From the NCBI GenBank assembly GCA_945834545.1, contig CAMAHO010000085.1, positions 1 through 9,077 of the forward strand: a stretch of 9,077 nt of DNA, in the 5' to 3' direction. The notes under the pieces are model-generated. The model searched no databases. It had not been told where the DNA came from and saw nothing but the letters and a program-made list of their open reading frames with translations. How positions within the stretch are numbered: position 1 is the stretch's first letter; each line of letters starts with the position of its first letter. Origin of the DNA: an uncultured Lachnospiraceae bacterium (GTDB taxonomy: Bacteria > Bacillota > Clostridia > Lachnospirales > Lachnospiraceae). The translations under genes and the position numbers were made by a program. Positions 6,083-9,077 of the stretch are shown here, piece after piece.

Positions 6083-6856
6083 ATGGAGTTTAGACCCTGT
6101 ATTGATATTCATAACGGTAAGGTAAAACAGATTGTGGGTTCCAGTCTGGCAGATGAGGGGAATCAGGCCCAGGAGAATTTCGTGGCAGAGCATGACGCAG
6201 CCTATTTTGCCAAGCTGTATCAAGAGGAGGGGATTCGGGGTGGTCATATCATTCTGCTAAATCCCGTGGGCAGTGAGTATTATGAGGCAACCAAGAGGCA
6301 GGCTGTGAATGCACTGCAAGCTTATCCCCACGGGCTCCAGATAGGAGGCGGCATTACGGCCCAAAACGCCAAGGAGTTTCTGGAGGCAGGTGCAAGCCAT
6401 GTGATCGTCACCTCCTATGTCTTCCGAGAGGGTAGGATAGACTATGAACGACTGGAAGAACTGGTTCGTGCCGTTGGCAAGAAGCACATTGTCTTGGATG
6501 TAAGCTGTAAAAAGACGGATTCCGGATACAAGGTGGTAACGGACAGATGGCAGAAACTCACACAGGAGCTTGTGAATGTGGCGTTGTTTCAAAAGCTGGA
6601 GCCCTTCTGTGATGAATTTCTAATACACGCTGTGGATGTAGAGGGAAAGCGGAGCGGAATTGATGAGACCTTGGTGCAGGAGCTGGCTGCCTTCGAAGGA
6701 AATGCTATCACCTACGCCGGAGGAGTCTCATCCTATGAGGATATCGAAAAGTTGAAGAAGCTTGGCAATAATCGTATCCATGTAACCATTGGAAGTGCCT
6801 TGGATTTGTTTGGGGGGAATCTGGAGTATAAAAAAGTAAAGCAGTATACTTGCTGA
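6083..6856 (+). CDS. hisA: HisA isomerase of the eukaryotic (HIS6) type
   Basis: The likely reaction is isomerisation of ProFAR to PRFAR, the fourth step of histidine synthesis. The 257-residue TIM barrel opens with CIDIHNGKVKQIVG (6-19), where Asp7 is the expected catalytic acid/base. LQIGGGI is at 85-91, VIVTSYVF at 107-114 and LDVSCKKT at 138-145 (Asp139, the probable second catalytic Asp). EFLIHAVDVEG is at 178-188, GID at 192-194, YAGGVSS at 211-217 and GSALDLFGGNL at 237-247. Compared from memory with yeast His6, these segments match closely; ordinary bacterial HisA has different versions. A TTG at 6071 is in frame, but GGAGGG at 6073-6078 is clearly the ribosome site for the ATG at 6083. 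No other his gene is adjacent. A related sugar-phosphate isomerase is possible but less likely. Confidence 0.85.
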   Translation: MEFRPCIDIHNGKVKQIVGSSLADEGNQAQENFVAEHDAAYFAKLYQEEGIRGGHIILLNPVGSEYYEATKRQAVNALQAYPHGLQIGGGITAQNAKEFLEAGASHVIVTSYVFREGRIDYERLEELVRAVGKKHIVLDVSCKKTDSGYKVVTDRWQKLTQELVNVALFQKLEPFCDEFLIHAVDVEGKRSGIDETLVQELAAFEGNAITYAGGVSSYEDIEKLKKLGNNRIHVTIGSALDLFGGNLEYKKVKQYTC

Positions 6857-6879
6857 AAATTAGTAAGATATGGTAAAAT
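6850..6879 (+). promoter_or_regulatory. Candidate promoter of the LytM-like/bactofilin pair
   Basis: TTGCTG (6850-6855), overlapping the end of hisA, an 18-base spacer and an extended -10 TGGTAAAAT (6871-6879) give a reasonable promoter. It starts transcription roughly 20 bases before the ribosome site of the next gene. No terminator separates hisA from this pair, so read-through is also possible. Confidence 0.45.
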
Positions 6880-6907
6880 AGTACTGTTTTATTGGAGGAA
6901 GTGTGTT

Positions 6908-7657
6908 ATGCGAAGAAAAAAACACAAACGAAGTTCCAATATGGTACTGATGTATACCAGGAATGCACCTAATGCAGAATTAAAGCAGCTTCAGCTGAAA
7001 CCCTGGATTATCTATGGTGCATTGATTGTCTTTTCCATCCTAATTGGCGTTATCATTGGATATTTTATCTATGAGGAAAGAATTTGGGAGACAGCCATTA
7101 CTGTAAACCAGGAAAAGACCCAGCTAATCCAGGAGCTGGAAACGAAAAATCAGGAACTTGAACAAAAGATGAATGCTTCAGCGGCGGAGTACGAAATGAA
7201 AATCAGCGGGCTGGAGGAAGAAATTAAACTTCTCAGCAATTCCTTAAATTCGTCGATTAAAAATGAGGAGGAGCTGGCGCAGCAGCTGGAGAAGCAGCAG
7301 ACCCCCACGGAGTTTCCGCTGTCCGGTTTAGCTTCCATGGAGGAGGCAGAGGAGGATGGAAATCCGATTTGTGTATTTCAGGCCTCTGAGGGCACTTTTG
7401 TACTGGCCGCAGCCAGTGGAATTGTGGACAGTGTAATAGAAGATGCGGTGTATGGAAACAAGGTATGTATCGACCACGGCAATGGCTATAAGACCATATA
7501 CAGAAATAAGGGGACTCCTCAGGTGCGATTGGGCGATAGTGTTATTCAAGGATCCCAGCTGTTTTCTGTAACAAAAGACAATACGCAGTTAGGATACCAG
7601 GTAATGTATGAGGGAGAGTATATAAATCCCACTGATATATTAGCAATAAACGGTTAA
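6908..7657 (+). CDS. Membrane-anchored coiled-coil protein with a degenerate LytM/M23 domain
   Basis: This 249-residue protein has a basic N-terminus (MRRKKHKR), one transmembrane helix at about 33-55 and a Glu/Gln-rich coiled coil at about 62-130. The C-terminal LytM/M23-like domain spans about 153-249. The fold is recognisable from EGTFVLAAASGIVDS (161-175), YGNKVCIDHGNGYKTIY (182-198) and LGDSVIQGSQLF (208-219). However, the Y-x-H-L position reads IYRNKG, the HxH strand reads LGYQVMYEG (228-236) and the first His/Asp pair is missing. All zinc ligands therefore appear lost and it is probably not an active endopeptidase. It likely sits on the outer membrane face as a scaffold or amidase activator, as degenerate EnvC/NlpD-type domains do. 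GGAGGA (6894-6899) precedes the start. The bactofilin gene follows after 16 bases. Confidence 0.85.
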   Translation: MRRKKHKRSSNMVLMYTRNAPNAELKQLQLKPWIIYGALIVFSILIGVIIGYFIYEERIWETAITVNQEKTQLIQELETKNQELEQKMNASAAEYEMKISGLEEEIKLLSNSLNSSIKNEEELAQQLEKQQTPTEFPLSGLASMEEAEEDGNPICVFQASEGTFVLAAASGIVDSVIEDAVYGNKVCIDHGNGYKTIYRNKGTPQVRLGDSVIQGSQLFSVTKDNTQLGYQVMYEGEYINPTDILAING

Positions 7658-7673
7658 ACGGAAAGGTGGCAGA

Positions 7674-8165
7674 ATGAAAAAGAAAGAGTTAAAGATCAGC
7701 ACATTAATTGGCAAGGGTTGTGTCGTTGGCGGTGATTTTAAGGCAGTAGGCTCTGCCAGGATTGACGGAACAGTAGAAGGTGATATTTCTGTGGAAGGAA
7801 CTTTGATACTAGGTGCCGGAAGCTTTGTGGAAGGCAATATTACAGCACAGTCCGTGCTGGTTTCGGGAGAGGTAAACGGCAATATCCAGGCACCTGTCAG
7901 GACCGAGCTTGTGGCAGGAGCCAAGGTGTTGGGAGATATCGAGACGGCTGTTATTGTCGTCGATGAAAATGCTATCTTCCAGGGCAGATTAGATATGAAC
8001 CAGGCAGTTCCCGCAAAGAGAGTCAGGGCAAAAAACATAAGAGCCGGCAAGAAGAGCGCCAAGGCCATGCTGGCTGAGGCTTTGAGCGAGACGGAGGAGT
8101 TGGATTTTTCTGAGAATAAGGAAGCAGCAGCTTCAGAGACTGAGACGAATTCGGAGAATGAATAA
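7674..8165 (+). CDS. Bactofilin (polymer-forming cytoskeletal protein)
   Basis: Bactofilins polymerise without nucleotides into filaments, usually at the inner membrane face, and position cell-wall enzymes. Residues 10-108 form the typical beta-helix core. It starts with the conserved STLIGKGCVVGGDF (9-22), continues with IDGTVEGDI (30-38) and then shows short repeating segments (EGTLILG, VEGNITA, VSGEVNGNI, LGDIETA) with regularly spaced glycines. The end of the core is FQGRLDM. The C-terminal tail is first basic (about 113-130) and then acidic and disordered (about 134-163), as is usual in the family. AGGTGG (7664-7669) precedes the ATG. Its place directly behind a LytM/M23-like gene is the classic arrangement for bactofilin-guided wall shaping. 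Tandem terminators follow. Confidence 0.95.
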   Translation: MKKKELKISTLIGKGCVVGGDFKAVGSARIDGTVEGDISVEGTLILGAGSFVEGNITAQSVLVSGEVNGNIQAPVRTELVAGAKVLGDIETAVIVVDENAIFQGRLDMNQAVPAKRVRAKNIRAGKKSAKAMLAEALSETEELDFSENKEAAASETETNSENE

Positions 8166-8179
8166 ATAAATAGTAGAAT

Positions 8180-8221
8180 AAAACCACTGTCAGAATTTCG
8201 GTAATTCTTACAGTGGTTTTT
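8180..8221. terminator. Bidirectional intrinsic terminator between convergent genes
   Basis: AAAACCACTGT (8180-8190) pairs with ACAGTGGTTTT (8210-8220). Six further pairs (8192-8197 with 8203-8208) lie beyond one mismatch, and the loop is TCGGT. T-tracts flank the stem on both strands, so it can end the bactofilin transcript on + and the TrpR-like transcript on -. Confidence 0.88.
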
Positions 8222-8231
8222 GAATGTTGCT

Positions 8232-8257
8232 GCAGGACTACTCGTCCTGCTTTTTTT
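8232..8257 (+). terminator. Second + strand terminator inside the 3' end of the TrpR-like gene
   Basis: GCAGGAC (8232-8238) pairs perfectly with GTCCTGC (8244-8250) around the loop TACTC and is followed by seven T residues (8251-8257). This is a textbook intrinsic terminator for + strand transcription. The loop contains the stop codon of the minus-strand gene, and the T-run encodes its lysine codons. It backs up the terminator at 8180-8221. Confidence 0.75.
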
Positions 8258-8540
8258 CTTCTAATCGTTTGAAAACCATATCGTAGCCGTCGTTGCCGTA
8301 ATTCAAGGAGCGGTTAACGCGGCTGATGGTAGCAGTGGAGGCTCCTGTTTTCTCTGCAATATCCAGATAGGTACATTTGTCTTTCAGCATGGAAGCAACT
8401 TCAAAACGCTGGGATAAGGAAAGAAGCTCATTCACAGTACATAAATCCTCAAAGAACGAATAGCATTCTTCCCGGTCCTTTAAGGTAAGTATGGCGTCAA
8501 ATAAAGAATCCACAGCAGCGTTCCGTATTTTATTGTTCAT
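8238..8540 (-). CDS. TrpR-like DNA-binding regulator, YerC/YecD family
   Basis: This 100-residue cytoplasmic protein belongs to the TrpR-like superfamily in the YerC/YecD branch, which is widespread in Firmicutes. The diagnostic segment runs LSLSQRFEVASML (40-52), then the helix-turn-helix YLDIAEKTGASTATISRVNR (58-77), then SLNYGNDGY (78-86). It is probably a small dimeric repressor answering to an amino-acid-like effector. From memory, family members have been proposed to control histidine biosynthesis in Firmicutes, which would suit the hisA-like gene 1.4 kb away; this is inference. GGAGGT complementing 8549-8554 lies eight bases before the ATG. A perfect palindrome in its own leader suggests autoregulation. 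The gene is convergent with bactofilin and divergent from the DUF1836 gene. Confidence 0.92.
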   Translation of the reverse strand: MNNKIRNAAVDSLFDAILTLKDREECYSFFEDLCTVNELLSLSQRFEVASMLKDKCTYLDIAEKTGASTATISRVNRSLNYGNDGYDMVFKRLEEKKQDE

Positions 8541-8566
8541 CGTAAAATACCTCCGAATACTTTTAT

Positions 8567-8584
8567 ACTGTAAAGTTTTACAGT
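8567..8584. promoter_or_regulatory. 18-bp palindrome, candidate operator of the TrpR-like gene
   Basis: ACTGTAAA-GT-TTTACAGT is a perfect 8-bp inverted repeat with a 2-base centre. It lies 27 bases upstream of the TrpR-like start codon and about 9 bases downstream of that gene's best -10 hexamer. It would overlap the first transcribed bases, a typical site for repression by a dimer. Confidence 0.6.
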
Positions 8585-8593
8585 TGTGATGTA

Positions 8594-8622
8594 ATCATAA
8601 CACAGGAGTTGTAAAAAGTAAA
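8594..8622 (-). promoter_or_regulatory. Candidate promoter of the TrpR-like gene
   Basis: On the minus strand TTTACT (8617-8622) is followed by a 17-base spacer and TATGAT (8594-8599). The transcript would start near 8587, immediately before the palindrome. An alternative -10 (TATAAA at about 8561-8566, minus strand) lacks a good -35. Confidence 0.5.
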
Positions 8623-8637
8623 GGGGAAACAAAATAC

Positions 8638-8666
8638 TTGCTATGTAGTTTTCAATACTATATAAT
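8638..8666 (+). promoter_or_regulatory. Candidate promoter of the DUF1836 gene
   Basis: TTGCTA (8638-8643), a 17-base spacer and a perfect TATAAT (8661-8666) form a good housekeeping-type promoter. It starts transcription near 8673, about 60 bases before the start codon. It lies back to back with the promoter of the TrpR-like gene without overlapping it. Confidence 0.65.
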
Positions 8667-8734
8667 AGAGCATAGAGATATCATGACGGGTTAAAACAGC
8701 AAAATCGAAACAGCTTGTCAGGGGGAAGGATACT

Positions 8735-9077
8735 ATGACGATTGATACAGCAGATTTATTGAACAGCATAATGGAGAGCTTAGACAGGATGCCGTACATT
8801 AAGCCATCCGACATTCCGTCGCTGGATTTATATATGGATCAATTGACAACCTTTATGGATGGGAAGCTGCGCCAGACCTCCAGATATCCGGATGGAGACA
8901 AGATATTGACCAAAACCATGATCAATAATTATGCGAAAAATGACTTGCTGCCTCCGCCGGAAAAAAAGAAGTACTCCAACGAGCATATCATGATGCTCAT
9001 TTTCATCTATTATTTTAAAGGTATTTTGTCCATTAATGATATTCAGGAGTTGTTAAAGCCTATATCGGACCAGTATT
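8735..9077 (+). CDS. DUF1836 domain protein, 5' part only
   Basis: The frame is open from the ATG at 8735 to the end of the window, giving 114 complete codons of a gene that continues beyond it. GGGGGAAGGA (8721-8730) is its ribosome site. The translation has features I recognise from DUF1836 proteins of Firmicutes: IPSLDLYMDQLTTFMD, then ILTKTMINNYAKNDLLPPP, then KKYSNEHIMMLIFIYYFKG and LSINDIQELLKP. The TKTMINNY-KNDLLPPP-KKYS part resembles the winged helix-turn-helix of MerR-type regulators, so DNA binding is plausible. The biological role is unknown. It is not truncated by mutation; only the window edge cuts it. Confidence 0.85.
   Translation, partial: MTIDTADLLNSIMESLDRMPYIKPSDIPSLDLYMDQLTTFMDGKLRQTSRYPDGDKILTKTMINNYAKNDLLPPPEKKKYSNEHIMMLIFIYYFKGILSINDIQELLKPISDQY

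Overview
The window looks like a chromosomal segment of a low-to-moderate GC Firmicute of the class Clostridia, most likely a gut Lachnospiraceae. The grounds are strong purine-rich Shine-Dalgarno sites before almost every gene, a Gram-positive lysine riboswitch, a YerC-type TrpR-like regulator, a DUF1836 protein, and overall protein similarity (judged from memory, no search run). No rRNA, tRNA, CRISPR array, transposase or phage gene is visible.

Layout. Positions 1-206 are non-coding: a 71-bp imperfect palindrome, a candidate promoter and a 16-bp palindrome that could be an operator. Positions 207-3419 hold a three-gene uronate module on the + strand: KDPG/KHG aldolase (eda), uronate isomerase (uxaC) and a PfkB-family KDG kinase (kdgK). 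These give the first step and the last two steps of glucuronate/galacturonate breakdown; the oxidoreductase and dehydratase steps must be encoded elsewhere. Positions 3420-3789 hold a dispersed-repeat hairpin, a near-consensus promoter, a lysine riboswitch and its intrinsic terminator. These control dapA (3790-4674) and dapB (4762-5517), the first two committed steps of lysine/diaminopimelate synthesis. A second, inverted copy of the same hairpin follows dapB.

A small minus-strand lipoprotein with 11-residue repeats (5579-5974) comes next. It is followed on the + strand by a HisA isomerase that resembles the eukaryotic HIS6 type rather than ordinary bacterial HisA (6083-6856). Then comes a two-gene envelope/morphogenesis pair: a membrane-anchored coiled-coil protein with a LytM/M23 domain lacking its zinc ligands (6908-7657), and a bactofilin (7674-8165). 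Two terminators lie between this pair and a convergent TrpR-like repressor gene (8238-8540, minus), whose leader carries a perfect 18-bp palindrome. A divergent, truncated DUF1836 gene (8735 to the end) closes the window.

Most of the window is conventional metabolism. The parts most worth a second look are the eukaryotic-type HisA, the degenerate LytM plus bactofilin pair, the inverted covarying hairpins around the lysine module, the 11-mer repeat lipoprotein, and the terminator embedded in the 3' end of the TrpR-like gene. I see no clear sign of a wholly new multi-gene system.
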